A DNA stretch of 64,000 nt from Candidatus Thiosymbion ectosymbiont of Catanema sp. Cochon2018 (GTDB taxonomy: Bacteria; Pseudomonadota; Gammaproteobacteria; Chromatiales; Chromatiaceae): the NCBI GenBank assembly GCA_011392765.1, contig WYCW01000005.1:62001-126000 (forward strand), in the 5' to 3' direction. A model generated the notes under the pieces. The model made no database searches and was not told the DNA's origin. It saw nothing but the letters and a program-made list of their open reading frames with translations. Made by a program: the position numbers and the translations under genes. Position 1 is the stretch's first letter. The number at the start of each line of letters is the position of its first letter. Below, piece by piece: positions 38,486 through 45,790 of the stretch.

Positions 38486-38928
38486 AACCAGTTGATCCTG
38501 GGCAAACACCAGTGTTGGAAATGGATGAGTTATGGTCTTTTGTCTTCTGCACAGACACCAAAGTTTGGATCTGGATTGCGTTGAATAGAGAGACCCGAGA
38601 AGTCATTGCTTATGCCTGCGGTAATCGCGGTGAAGAAACGTGCCGACTACTCTGGGACCGTATCCCATCCGCTTATAAAAAGGCTATTGTTTTCACCGAC
38701 TATTGGAAAGCGTATCAGGCCGTTATTCCCAATGAGCAACATCATCCTGTCGGTAAAGAAACGGGTGAGACGGCTCATGTCGAGCGTTGGAATAATACCT
38801 TGCGGCAGCATTTAGCCCGCTTCGTACGTAAAACATTATCTTTTTCTAAATGCCTCCCTATGCATGAGATTTGTTTGAAACTCTTCCTGCATCGCTATAA
38901 TACCGAATTATTACCATCTGTTGGCTAA
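38416..38928 (+). CDS. insB: IS1-family transposase, InsB (type B)
   Basis: 170 residues as an open frame; the functional part begins at the frameshift (VKKKAEQLPPLES). DDE residues lie in EMDELWSFV and FTDYWKAYQAV, and the C-terminal signature is HVERWNNTLRQHLARFVRKT. The tail HEICLKLFLHRYNTELLPSVG is echoed in a miniature element at 42575-42689. The frame is intact, so the element may be active. Confidence 0.88.
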   Translation: MSTNLECLVKKKAEQLPPLESTLKPVDPGQTPVLEMDELWSFVFCTDTKVWIWIALNRETREVIAYACGNRGEETCRLLWDRIPSAYKKAIVFTDYWKAYQAVIPNEQHHPVGKETGETAHVERWNNTLRQHLARFVRKTLSFSKCLPMHEICLKLFLHRYNTELLPSVG

Positions 38929-38955
38929 GATTCCACTTACATATTAGCCACTACC

Positions 38956-39220
38956 CTTTTTTTAATTCATTGATGACGGTCACAGGGCTGATACCCAGAA
39001 CCCGTGCGGTATCACGAATGCCGCTGCCATTCAGTGTCATCTCAATGTTTTGGTGTTTCGTTTCTGGTAACCACCCTTTGTCAGAATAATCCTGGATAAA
39101 GGTTTTGCCCTCACAGGTCTGACCTTTACCTATAAAACGCTGCTTGCCGTTGCTAGTGTTGCCATGTTTCGTCACGTCAGTACCATTGCAGACAGGGCAT
39201 TTTATGGGGAGTAATACCAT
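38956..39220 (-). pseudogene. insA of IS1 copy A3, altered zinc site
   Basis: It matches InsA of A1 and A2 (CPVCNGTDVTKHGNTSNGKQ) but a ribbon Cys is changed to Gly (RFIGKGQTCEGK against RFICKEQACEGK), and the frameshift region is cut by the type B element. The ATG at 39220 corresponds to the A1 start. Confidence 0.75.
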
Positions 39221-39308
39221 GGGAGTTTCCTCGGCTAAAGTTCTGTTCGGTTTAACAGACAATTATATCATATGATTTATAATAAAAAAACAAAATAATA
39301 ATACCACC

Positions 39309-39540
39309 CCGCTCACCAACGTCCGGCGCGATTGAACATAAACCCTGCACCGCGGTCGGCGCCTGACGCCGCCTGCTGCAGGCCCATTGAAATCGCGTTG
39401 CTGACTTGGCAGCGATGGATCACGGCGAGGTCGAGTTCGGGAAGGACAAGCCGCGGCTGGAAGGTCAACAGCACTCAACTGCGCGCCCTGTCCGACCGTA
39501 TATGCTCACCCTAGGCGGGGAAAAAACTACCTTGTGTTCA
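39309..39540. other. unassigned sequence between the IS nest and vapBC
   Basis: The minus strand has a 51-codon open stretch (LTFQPRLVLPELDLAVIHRC, then ASGADRGAGFMFN) that could be the C-terminal remnant of a gene cut by the IS nest. It is not recognised. Confidence 0.3.
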
Positions 39541-39550
39541 GGCGCAAAAA

Positions 39551-39573
39551 GTATATACTCAAGGTATATATAC
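39551..39573 (+). promoter_or_regulatory. vapBC operator/promoter palindromes
   Basis: Two palindromes, GTATATAC (39551-39558) and GTATATATAC (39564-39573), sit 17-39 bases before the vapB ATG. AbrB-fold antitoxins bind such paired palindromes, so autorepression by VapB-VapC is likely. Confidence 0.6.
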
Positions 39574-39589
39574 TGATAGGACCCAGGAT

Positions 39590-39820
39590 ATGGAAACGGC
39601 AAGGCTTTTCGTAAACGGCAGCAGTCAGGCTGTTCGCCTGCCCAAGAAGTACCGCTTCCGGGGTGACGAGGTGGTCATCAGGCACTTGGGCAACGCCGTG
39701 GTGCTGTTGCCCAAGGACGACCCGTGGCAGGTCATGTTCGATGCCCTCGCCGAGTCTCCGGAAGATTTTGCCATCTCCCGTGAGCAACCGGAGTTGCAGG
39801 AGCGGGAGCCTATCGGGTGA
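39590..39820 (+). CDS. vapB: VapB antitoxin (AbrB/VagC fold)
   Basis: 76 residues. METARLFVNGSSQAVRLPKK followed by YRFRGDEVVI is the swapped-hairpin AbrB-type DNA-binding domain of VagC/VapB. The C-terminal acidic tail (LAESPEDFAISREQPELQER) neutralises VapC. It overlaps vapC by four bases. It is predicted to repress its own promoter through the TATATAC palindromes just upstream. Confidence 0.93.
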   Translation: METARLFVNGSSQAVRLPKKYRFRGDEVVIRHLGNAVVLLPKDDPWQVMFDALAESPEDFAISREQPELQEREPIG

Positions 39821-40215
39821 AGATCCTCCTGGATACGGATATTTGCATCTATGCGATCAATCGGAAACGGCCCGCGGTCCTGGCGCGGGTCAGGGACTAC
39901 CGGATCGGAGAAGTCGGTATCTCGTCCATCACCTATGCGGAATTGCGCTTCGGCGTGGAAAACAGTGGCCGGGTCGAGGAGAACCTGGACCGGTTGGAAC
40001 GCTTCCTGTTGCCGCTGGAGATCGTCCCTTTCGATGCCGAGGCCGGCCGCCAATACGGTCGGCTGCGGACCGAACTCAAACGCGCCGGTTGCCCTATCGG
40101 CTCGAACGACCTTCTGATCGCCGTCCATGCCCTGAGCCTGAACGCTGCGCTCGTGACCAACAACATCCGGGAATTTACCCGGATCAGCGGTTTGCGCGTC
40201 GAGCAATGGGGTTGA
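39817..40215 (+). CDS. vapC: VapC toxin, PIN-domain RNase
   Basis: 132 residues. The acidic PIN residues are Asp6 and Asp8 (LLDTDICIYAI), Glu42 (TYAELRFG) and Asp98 (GSNDLLIA), all present, so this toxin should be active. VapC proteins cut tRNA or rRNA and stop translation until VapB is replaced. GTG start overlapping vapB. It is the only complete toxin-antitoxin pair on this strand in the TA-rich region. Confidence 0.95.
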   Translation: MKILLDTDICIYAINRKRPAVLARVRDYRIGEVGISSITYAELRFGVENSGRVEENLDRLERFLLPLEIVPFDAEAGRQYGRLRTELKRAGCPIGSNDLLIAVHALSLNAALVTNNIREFTRISGLRVEQWG

Positions 40216-40251
40216 TGCGGGTGTTCAACTCGAGCTTCATCGCAAAACTCC

Positions 40252-40405
40252 AATAGGACAGGATTTACAGGATTACACAGGATTTACAAGATTCTTGTAT
40301 TTCCTGAATTTCCTACGTCCGATCACGCGCTTACCAAACCGGCAAGTGCTCTTCACAACAAAAAATCCTGTTAATCCTGAACATCCTGTTAATCCTGTAC
40401 TATTC
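40252..40405. repeat. ACAGGATT inverted repeat, copy 2
   Basis: AATAGGACAGGATTTACAGG on the left mirrors TGTTAATCCTGTACTATT on the right. It supplies the last codons (VQD) of the minus-strand vapC and lies between two convergent vapBC loci, possibly ending both messages. Confidence 0.65.
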
Positions 40406-40808
40406 CGAGCCAGTTTTCCACGGACAGACCCGGCACACGGGAGAATTCTCGTTCATTTGCAGTGACCAGGATCAGACCGAGGGCCAGGGATTGAGCGGCG
40501 ATGAGCATATCATTGCCGCCAATGGGTGTACCCGCGCGCTCCAGGGTCAATCGCAACCCTGCGTAGTGCTCGTCGACGGGCGCTTCCAATGGAAGAATGT
40601 CCAGTGCCGACAGGACCGTTTCGACCTGTGACGAGAGACGTTTCGATCCTTTCTTGCACGCGCCGAAGCGCAGCTCCGCGCTGACGACGAGACTGGTGCA
40701 GACGGTCTCCTCGCCGACCGCCTCGATCCGTTGCGCAATCGGCCCCTTGGGGTTGCGAACGAGATCGGACAGAATGTTGGTATCGAGGAGATACCGTTTT
40801 CCTTTCAT
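40389..40808 (-). CDS. vapC: second VapC toxin, PIN-domain RNase
   Basis: 139 residues. The acidic set is complete: Asp9 (LLDTNILSD), Glu45 (SAELRFG) and Asp100 (GGNDMLIA). The tail NWLGIVQD ends in codons supplied by the repeat at 40252-40405, so the native C-terminus may have been altered slightly. It follows its antitoxin by nine bases and converges on the vapBC pair at 39590-40215. Confidence 0.93.
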   Translation of the reverse strand: MKGKRYLLDTNILSDLVRNPKGPIAQRIEAVGEETVCTSLVVSAELRFGACKKGSKRLSSQVETVLSALDILPLEAPVDEHYAGLRLTLERAGTPIGGNDMLIAAQSLALGLILVTANEREFSRVPGLSVENWLGIVQD

Positions 40809-40817
40809 GACCAGAGC

Positions 40818-41051
40818 TCACAATGCAACCTCCGCGGGGGGCGGGTCCTGGATTTCCGGGAAATCTTCGTTCAAGGGTTCGAGGGTGGCGAGTACCGCAA
40901 GCAGGGATGGACGGGCAAGGGGTTCCACGACAAGTCGATCCCCTTCCTTACTGATAACGGCCTCATCTCCCGGCAACTCGAAGTCACGCGGAATCCGTAA
41001 CGCTTGGTTGCGACCGTTCTTGAATAATCGGACATGGCGTTCGGTGTGCAT
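40818..41051 (-). CDS. vapB: second VapB antitoxin (AbrB/VagC fold)
   Basis: 77 residues from the ATG at 41051 (MHTERHVRLFKNGRNQALRI), chosen because family members begin here and GAGGGAGA lies just upstream; an ATG at 41090 is possible. AbrB-type N-terminus and acidic tail (EPLNEDFPEIQDPPPAE). It pairs with the VapC at 40389. Its promoter region is shared with the divergent ATPase gene at 41099. Confidence 0.92.
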   Translation of the reverse strand: MHTERHVRLFKNGRNQALRIPRDFELPGDEAVISKEGDRLVVEPLARPSLLAVLATLEPLNEDFPEIQDPPPAEVAL

Positions 41052-41098
41052 CGTACAGTCTCCCTCTTGTTTTGGCCTATGCCTTAGCATATGTTAGC

Positions 41099-42325
41099 AT
41101 GCTTATACGACATATCAAATTGAAAGGCCTGCTCTCGTTCGGGCCGGACACCCAAGCCCTGGACCTGGGGCCGCTGAATGTCCTGATCGGTCCCAACGGC
41201 TCCGGCAAATCCAACCTCATCGAGGCGATCGGCCTGCTTCAGGCCGCCCCCAGGGACCTCACCGCGCCGATCCGGGAGGAAGGAGGGGTCCGCGCTTGGA
41301 TCTGGCAGGGTGAGGCCGCAAGCGGGGCTTTCTATTTCAATGATAGTTTTTTCGGTGATGGTTTTTGGGTTGAGAATAAGGCATCGTCCCCCCGAATTGA
41401 GGTGGTCTTGGAATACTCGAAGGGGTCACAGGTACTGCGATACCATCTGGGGTTCGCGGAGCGGGGGCAACGATTCGAGCTGACCGAGGAGCGGATAGAG
41501 AGCGAGCAACCGGATTCGGGTCACCATAAACCCTATATCTACTTTCATACGCGCGGTGGCCGTGCGGTACTGACCGACAAAAACGCGAGGCAACACGAGT
41601 TGCGCCCGGAGGAGATCGATCCGGGGCAATCCATCCTGGCCCAGCGTAAGGACCCCGATCACTACCCGGCGCTGACCTACCTGGGTGAAGTCTTCGGCCG
41701 CATCCGGCTGTACCGCGAGTGGTCCTTTGGCCGTAATACAGCGCCGCGCCGACCCCAACCGGCCGACCTGCCCAACAATTTCCTTAGCGAAGACGGTAAG
41801 AATCTGGGGCTGGTCCTGAATCGGCTGCAACGGGAGCCGCAGGCCAAGGGCCGGATACTGGAGGCCCTGCGCCGGCTCTATGCGGAGGTAACCGACTTCG
41901 CCGTAATCATCGAGGGCGGAACGGTCCAGGTCTTCCTCCAGGAAGGACCGATCATGGTCCCGGCGACCCGCCTGTCGGACGGCACCCTGCGTTATTTGTG
42001 CCTGCTTGCGATCCTGTGCCACCCGGCCCCGCCGCCCCTGGTCTGCATCGAAGAACCGGAGCTGGGTCTGCACCCCGATATCCTGCCCGCGCTCGGCGAT
42101 CTACTGCACGAGGCATCGGAACGCTGCCAGCTCGTAGTTACGACCCACTCGGATGTCCTGGTGGATGCCTTGACCGATACACCGGATACGGTGGTGGTCT
42201 GTGAAAAGTATGGAGGCCAAACCCATATGCGCCGCTTGGACAAGGCCGATCTTGCTGCCTGGTTGGAGCGTTACAGCCTTGGGGAGTTGTGGCGTAAAGG
42301 TGAGCTGGGAGGCAACCGCTGGTGA
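41099..42325 (+). CDS. RecF/OLD-like AAA ATPase of a two-gene module
   Basis: 408 residues from the ATG at 41099 (MLIRHIKLKGLLSFGP). SMC/ABC-type ATPase: Walker A GPNGSGKS at 31-38, signature LSDGTLRYLCLL, Walker B LVCIEEPELGLHP, and H-loop TTHSD. A GTG start for a DUF4276 gene overlaps its stop, and that pairing is known from many genomes. By analogy with OLD and PARIS (ATPase plus TOPRIM-type nuclease) it is probably a phage-sensing ATPase (inference). Its partner is broken here, so the ATPase may be inert or still act as a restrained sensor. Confidence 0.85.
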   Translation: MLIRHIKLKGLLSFGPDTQALDLGPLNVLIGPNGSGKSNLIEAIGLLQAAPRDLTAPIREEGGVRAWIWQGEAASGAFYFNDSFFGDGFWVENKASSPRIEVVLEYSKGSQVLRYHLGFAERGQRFELTEERIESEQPDSGHHKPYIYFHTRGGRAVLTDKNARQHELRPEEIDPGQSILAQRKDPDHYPALTYLGEVFGRIRLYREWSFGRNTAPRRPQPADLPNNFLSEDGKNLGLVLNRLQREPQAKGRILEALRRLYAEVTDFAVIIEGGTVQVFLQEGPIMVPATRLSDGTLRYLCLLAILCHPAPPPLVCIEEPELGLHPDILPALGDLLHEASERCQLVVTTHSDVLVDALTDTPDTVVVCEKYGGQTHMRRLDKADLAAWLERYSLGELWRKGELGGNRW

Positions 42326-42425
42326 GTATAAAAGTGTACGTGGAGGGGGGCGGGGATACCAATGCCTTAAAAACCCGGTGCTGCCAGGGGTTCAGCGAAT
42401 TCTGAGGCAAAAGGCGGAGGGCTAG
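42322..42425 (+). pseudogene. DUF4276 gene, frameshifted and cut by a MITE
   Basis: GTG start overlapping the ATPase stop; reads SIKVYVEGGGDTNALKTRCC then QGFSEF, the hallmark DUF4276 N-terminus. A one-base loss creates a TGA; in the shifted frame LRQKAEG continues the family pattern. A CTAG-flanked MITE follows at 42426 and no further DUF4276 sequence is found beyond it. Confidence 0.75.
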
Positions 42426-42716
42426 GGGGCGTTCTCAATTGAGCCAAATTATCATAAAAATCAAGCCCGTAGGCTGGGTTACGGCCAGGGACGGCCAAAC
42501 CCGGCACACGGTATTGCGGATCGGAAAAGCTGGGTTTCGTTCCTTGCCACCCAGCCTACAACACTTAGATGATTGGTAGTGGTTGAATCCTAAGTGGTGC
42601 GGTTATGCGACTGTTGTTTTCAATTCCAAATCATAGCGGTGGAGGAAAAGAGCCAAGCAGATTTCACCACTTAGGATTTAGCCACTACCAGATGATTTAT
42701 TAATTGAGAACGCCCC
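42426..42716. mobile_element. CTAG-flanked MITE, copy 2, with a nested miniature element
   Basis: Ends GGGGCGTTCTCAATTGAG / TTAATTGAGAACGCCCC flanked by CTAG (42422-42425 and 42717-42720). It is in the opposite internal orientation to copy 1. It contains a 115-base insertion at 42575-42689. Confidence 0.85.
42575..42689. mobile_element. IS1-derived miniature element (115 bp)
   Basis: Ends GGTAGTGGTTGAATCC and ...GGATTTAGCCACTACC, with an 8-base direct repeat AGATGATT (42567-42574 and 42690-42697). The minus strand encodes EICLALFLHRYDLELKTTVA and a stop, matching the C-terminus of IS1-family InsB (compare HEICLKLFLHRYNTE at 38880). It is thus a deletion derivative of an IS1 relative near type B. 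Confidence 0.85.
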
Positions 42717-42762
42717 CTAGTACATCGTTTCATCCTATCTTGCATGTTAACAATCTGATTTT

Positions 42763-43104
42763 ATTGTCCCAATACGTTAGTAAAAACTATGCACTTTAGT
42801 GCAAGACTTTTAGTATACTCTCATTCATGAGGTCTTACAGGAAATCATCGCATACGGTACATGACTTAAGGGTGCACCTTTGTACATTTCTTATCCTCCC
42901 GAGTTATCGGTTAGTGAGATTGTGAGATCCCTCAAAGGAAGAATTCCCCCATTTGAGGAAGCAGTATTGGGGTCGTCACTTGAGGGTGACTTTGAGTCAT
43001 TTTGGGCTGACTTTCAGTCTGAGGCGTTCAGTCGGCTTTAGCCGAAATAGCGACTTTCAGTCGCACCCCATACTATGGACTTTCAGTCCATAGTGGTTGA
43101 TTTT
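42763..43104 (+). mobile_element. IS200/IS605-type relic, copy 2
   Basis: Near-identical to 27865-28206. It holds the first codons of TnpA (RSYRKSSHTVHDLRVHL), an internal deletion, SEIVRSLKGR in another frame, and terminal hairpins. It is non-autonomous. Confidence 0.8.
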
Positions 43105-43164
43105 ATTTTATAAATCATTATGTTATATGCTTTCAAACATGCAAAATATGCTGAAATGGGGTAC

Positions 43165-43262
43165 TAGTACCTTGTTTCGCTTAATATTGCGGGTAGGTTC
43201 GTAGCCCAACATCGAATGTTGGGCACGCCGGATCGTCCCTGATCCGGCTTTGCCCACCCTTG
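43165..43262. repeat. GTAC-end repeat, partial
   Basis: CTTGTTTCGCTTAATATTGC then GGTAGGTTCGTAGCCCAAC, related to 16-169; it runs into the presumed left end of the IS110 element. Confidence 0.5.
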
Positions 43263-43274
43263 TATGTCCTGTTT

Positions 43275-43510
43275 CTAAGGGAAAGCCAAGGATCAGGTAT
43301 AAAGGGATTTGATGGAGAGTACCTGGGGAAGCCGTCCCACCCGGAGGCCCCGAGCCTGTGCGTAGATTGGCTCCCCGCCCTCTTCGCCCATACCGAAGAG
43401 TATCCGAGGCCGTGAGCGATGCTCGTGAGCCTGCATACACAAGGTCGGTAGGCGAGGGTTCAGGGTCGGGGAACCAAGTCTTGATCCTAGCGCCTTTTTG
43501 ACTGACGAGG
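43275..43510 (+). ncRNA. candidate IS110 bridge RNA region
   Basis: It is located in the left-end non-coding region where IS110-group elements encode the bridge RNA that pairs with target and donor DNA. Stem-loops are visible, for example CTCTTCG-CCCATAC-CGAAGAG (about 43379-43400) and a GTGAGC/GCTCGTGAGC arm near 43410-43430. The boundaries and guide loops are not determined. Confidence 0.45.
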
Positions 43511-43518
43511 AACCACCC

Positions 43519-44511
43519 ATGAACGTTGCCGGAATTGATGTCAGCGCCAAAACCGTTACCTTGGTCATCAGCCGCGATGAGCGCACCGGAAAACCCCGCG
43601 AGTTCAAGAATACCCCAGCCGGTCATGCGACCTTGCGCAACCGCTTGCGTAAGGCACACGTGAGCCGCGTCTGCCTGGAGGCCACCGGCCTCTATCACCT
43701 CGACCTAGCCCTGGCCCTGGAGGACGCCGGGCTACCCCTCATGGTAATCAACCCCAAGGCCGCCAAACGCTTCGCGGAGGCCTTCCAGACCCGCACCAAG
43801 ACCGATGCCGTCGATGCCGCAGTCCTGGCCCAGTTCGCCCTGCGCATGCCCTTCACACCCTGGCAGCGCCCCGATGACTTGGCCCTGGCTATCCGCGCCT
43901 GCGCACGCCGCATCGCCGCCCTCGACAAGCTCCGGACCCAAACCAAGAACCAGCTCCATGCGGCCCAACTGACCGCCATGACGCCGGATTTCCTCATCGC
44001 TAGCCTGCAGCAGACCGTTGCCTTCCTGGATGACCACATCGAACACCTGCGCCAACAGGCCCGCGACCTCATCGCCACGAATGAGGCGCGCCGGCACGCC
44101 TTCGACCTGCTGATCACCGTCACCGGCATTGCCGATGCCAGTGCCATCCAACTCCTCGGCGAGCTGTTGGTCTTGCCCGATGACATGCAGGCCAAACAAT
44201 GGGTTGCCATGGCCGGCCTCGATCCCCGACAACACCAGTCCGGCTCCAGCATCGACAAGAAGCCACGCATCTCCAATGCCGGCAACCGCTACCTGCGCCT
44301 GGCCCTTTACATGCCCGCTCTCAGCGCCGCACGCCATGATCCCAACGTCAGGGCCTATTACCGCCACCTCATCGAGGATCGCGGCCTCAAAAAGCTCCAG
44401 GCCCTCTGTGCCGTCATGCGTAAGCTCCTGCTCGCCATCCATGCCATGCTCAAGACTCAGAACCCCTTCGACAGCAGCCGCTTCTATACCCCCACCGAAA
44501 CGGCTGCCTGA
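43519..44511 (+). CDS. IS110-family transposase/recombinase
   Basis: 330 residues from the ATG at 43519 (MNVAGIDVSAKTVTLVIS). The N-terminal RuvC-like DEDD domain (GIDVSAKT, then CLEATGLYHLDLALAL, then RTKTDAVDAAVLAQFA) is followed by a coiled stretch and the C-terminal Tnp_IS110 domain (TVTGIADASAIQLLGEL, then ISNAGNRYLRLALYMPALSA) carrying the catalytic Ser region. The enzyme recombines DNA under guidance of the bridge RNA made from the upstream region. The frame is intact. Confidence 0.95.
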   Translation: MNVAGIDVSAKTVTLVISRDERTGKPREFKNTPAGHATLRNRLRKAHVSRVCLEATGLYHLDLALALEDAGLPLMVINPKAAKRFAEAFQTRTKTDAVDAAVLAQFALRMPFTPWQRPDDLALAIRACARRIAALDKLRTQTKNQLHAAQLTAMTPDFLIASLQQTVAFLDDHIEHLRQQARDLIATNEARRHAFDLLITVTGIADASAIQLLGELLVLPDDMQAKQWVAMAGLDPRQHQSGSSIDKKPRISNAGNRYLRLALYMPALSAARHDPNVRAYYRHLIEDRGLKKLQALCAVMRKLLLAIHAMLKTQNPFDSSRFYTPTETAA

Positions 44512-44619
44512 TAAATCTGATTTATGTGCATAAGGTGAATCTTTGGGAATCAGGAGCTAAATTGGACTTGCATCGGAACAGAGTATCTACGCGGGCTGAT
44601 TTGCGGAGATACTTCAGAG

Positions 44620-44776
44620 ATCGGGATCGAAATTCCGATTGCGATCCCGATCCCGATTTCGATTTCGACCTACCCAAGCTCTCCAACGGTTGGTTGGGCG
44701 CAGGAGATGGGGCCTTACGGGAGAGGGGCTGTTGGGGTCTTCATGCCTCGTCGGTCTGAGGCGAAGCCTCGCTAGT
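44620..44776. repeat. ATCG-rich interspersed repeat, copy 4
   Basis: ATCGGGATCGAAATTCCGAT run (44620-44669), GTTGGGCGCAGGAGATGGGG and CCTCGTCGGTCTGAGGCGAA, in the same order as 32949-33235. It runs straight into the start region of the next gene. Confidence 0.6.
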
Positions 44777-45790
44777 GCTAGCGCTGTTGCTGTTGCTGGT
44801 GCCGTTGCTGGTGCTGGTGCTGTTGCTGTCGCTGTTGGTGGCGCTATCGGTGGCATTGTCGCTGGTACTTTCGTTAAGGTTTTCGCCGTTGTCGCTCTCG
44901 CCGGCATACTCGTTCTCTTTGTCGTTGACACTGGCACGCTAGGCATCGCCTTCGGTGTTGCGTTGGGTACTGGGATCATTGTTGGCTTTTTTTTCGACAA
45001 TAAAAGTGGTATCGCGGCAAGACGGTCCAAAGGGGATTTGCGTATCGGTGCCCAGGCCCAGGCTACTTGGCTATGGTTGAGCTGGGGGCTCTTTCTACCC
45101 CTGGCCGTCGCGGCTTATCTCCGGGGTCCCCCGATGGCAGGGATCAATGCAAAGCTGGATCCCCTGATCCTCTTTCTGAGTCTTGTGCCCCTGTTTCTGA
45201 CGGGTCTCCCGGCCTGGCCCCTGACGGCCGCATTGGCCCTTCGGCAGTATCGGTTACTTGCGGGCCAAGACCCGGCACCGGAGCGGCTGGCGCGGACCAT
45301 TGCCTTCCGCTGGCAGAGCTTCGCCTATCCCCTGCCCGGCCTGACTGCCTACCTGATCCGCCTGGGACAAGACGCGGGTCCGGCAGCAGCACTGGGTGCC
45401 ATCCAAGCGGTGCAGTTCAATACCCTTCAGTATGCCGCGGCGCGCCGGGCGGCCCGCGAACTGGCGTCCGATCCGGCGACTGCACTCCCCTTCTGTGGAA
45501 CCGTGGCGGTGAAAACCAATGGTGTAACCCTGGCGAGCTTGGGGCGGGTTGGTGCTGCGGGACACGCGGTCGCCGCACTGGCTCCGAAGCGGGATCAGGA
45601 GGATGAAGAACCTTTGCTGCTTGATTCGGGCGGCCGACCAAGTCAAGCAGAGGATTCGAGACCGGATCTGGCACGGATTCGGGAGCGGTTGCTTTCAGAA
45701 CGGGTCGATTATGCCAAGCAATGGCTGGAGGAGCTGGGAGAAGCCCCGTTGGTTCCCGGCCCTCCTGAATGCCGTCCGGGATCTCGCTAG
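44639..45790 (+). CDS. membrane protein, N-terminal part of a frameshifted membrane-AAA gene
   Basis: 383 residues as an open frame, but its first 45 codons are interspersed repeat, so the real start is probably one of several GTG or TTG codons near 44776-44860. A GTTGCT/GGTGCT hexamer run encodes an Ala/Val/Gly membrane segment, followed by about three more helices (FAVVALAGILVLFVVD, LWLSWGLFLPLAVAAYL, LILFLSLVPLFLTGLPAW). The cytoplasmic tail ends PLVPGPPECRPGSR by frameshift. In the next frame the expected sequence continues (ALLNAVRDLASLSDLRQLGR) into an AAA ATPase. I infer one original gene. Confidence 0.65.
   Translation: MRSRSRFRFRPTQALQRLVGRRRWGLTGEGLLGSSCLVGLRRSLASASAVAVAGAVAGAGAVAVAVGGAIGGIVAGTFVKVFAVVALAGILVLFVVDTGTLGIAFGVALGTGIIVGFFFDNKSGIAARRSKGDLRIGAQAQATWLWLSWGLFLPLAVAAYLRGPPMAGINAKLDPLILFLSLVPLFLTGLPAWPLTAALALRQYRLLAGQDPAPERLARTIAFRWQSFAYPLPGLTAYLIRLGQDAGPAAALGAIQAVQFNTLQYAAARRAARELASDPATALPFCGTVAVKTNGVTLASLGRVGAAGHAVAALAPKRDQEDEEPLLLDSGGRPSQAEDSRPDLARIRERLLSERVDYAKQWLEELGEAPLVPGPPECRPGSR

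Larger units (their letters stand above)
38021..38955 (+). mobile_element. second IS1-family element (type B, 935 bp) inside copy A3
   Basis: Inverted ends GGTAGTGGC(A/T)AATA. It carries overlapping insA and insB on the plus strand with an AAAAAAAA slippery run at 38443-38450. No direct repeat flanks it, and the host element has lost sequence at the junction, suggesting insertion with an adjacent deletion or later recombination. Confidence 0.9.
37348..39308 (-). mobile_element. IS1-family copy A3, degenerate, carrying two later insertions
   Basis: The ends GGCAGTGTTTTAATTTTGTT and ...CAAAATAATAATACCACC match copies A1 and A2 with substitutions. It is interrupted by a GGCTCTTTATGG element (37389-37729) and by a second IS1-family element (38021-38955). 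About 230 bases of the middle (the insB 5' part) are missing at the second insertion. No target duplication remains. Confidence 0.85.
43270..44520 (+). mobile_element. IS110-family insertion sequence
   Basis: It contains an intact IS110-type recombinase gene preceded by about 250 non-coding bases rich in hairpins and followed by a short right end, the layout of the IS110 subgroup. The exact ends cannot be placed because the family lacks inverted repeats and the flanks are repeats themselves. Confidence 0.75.
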
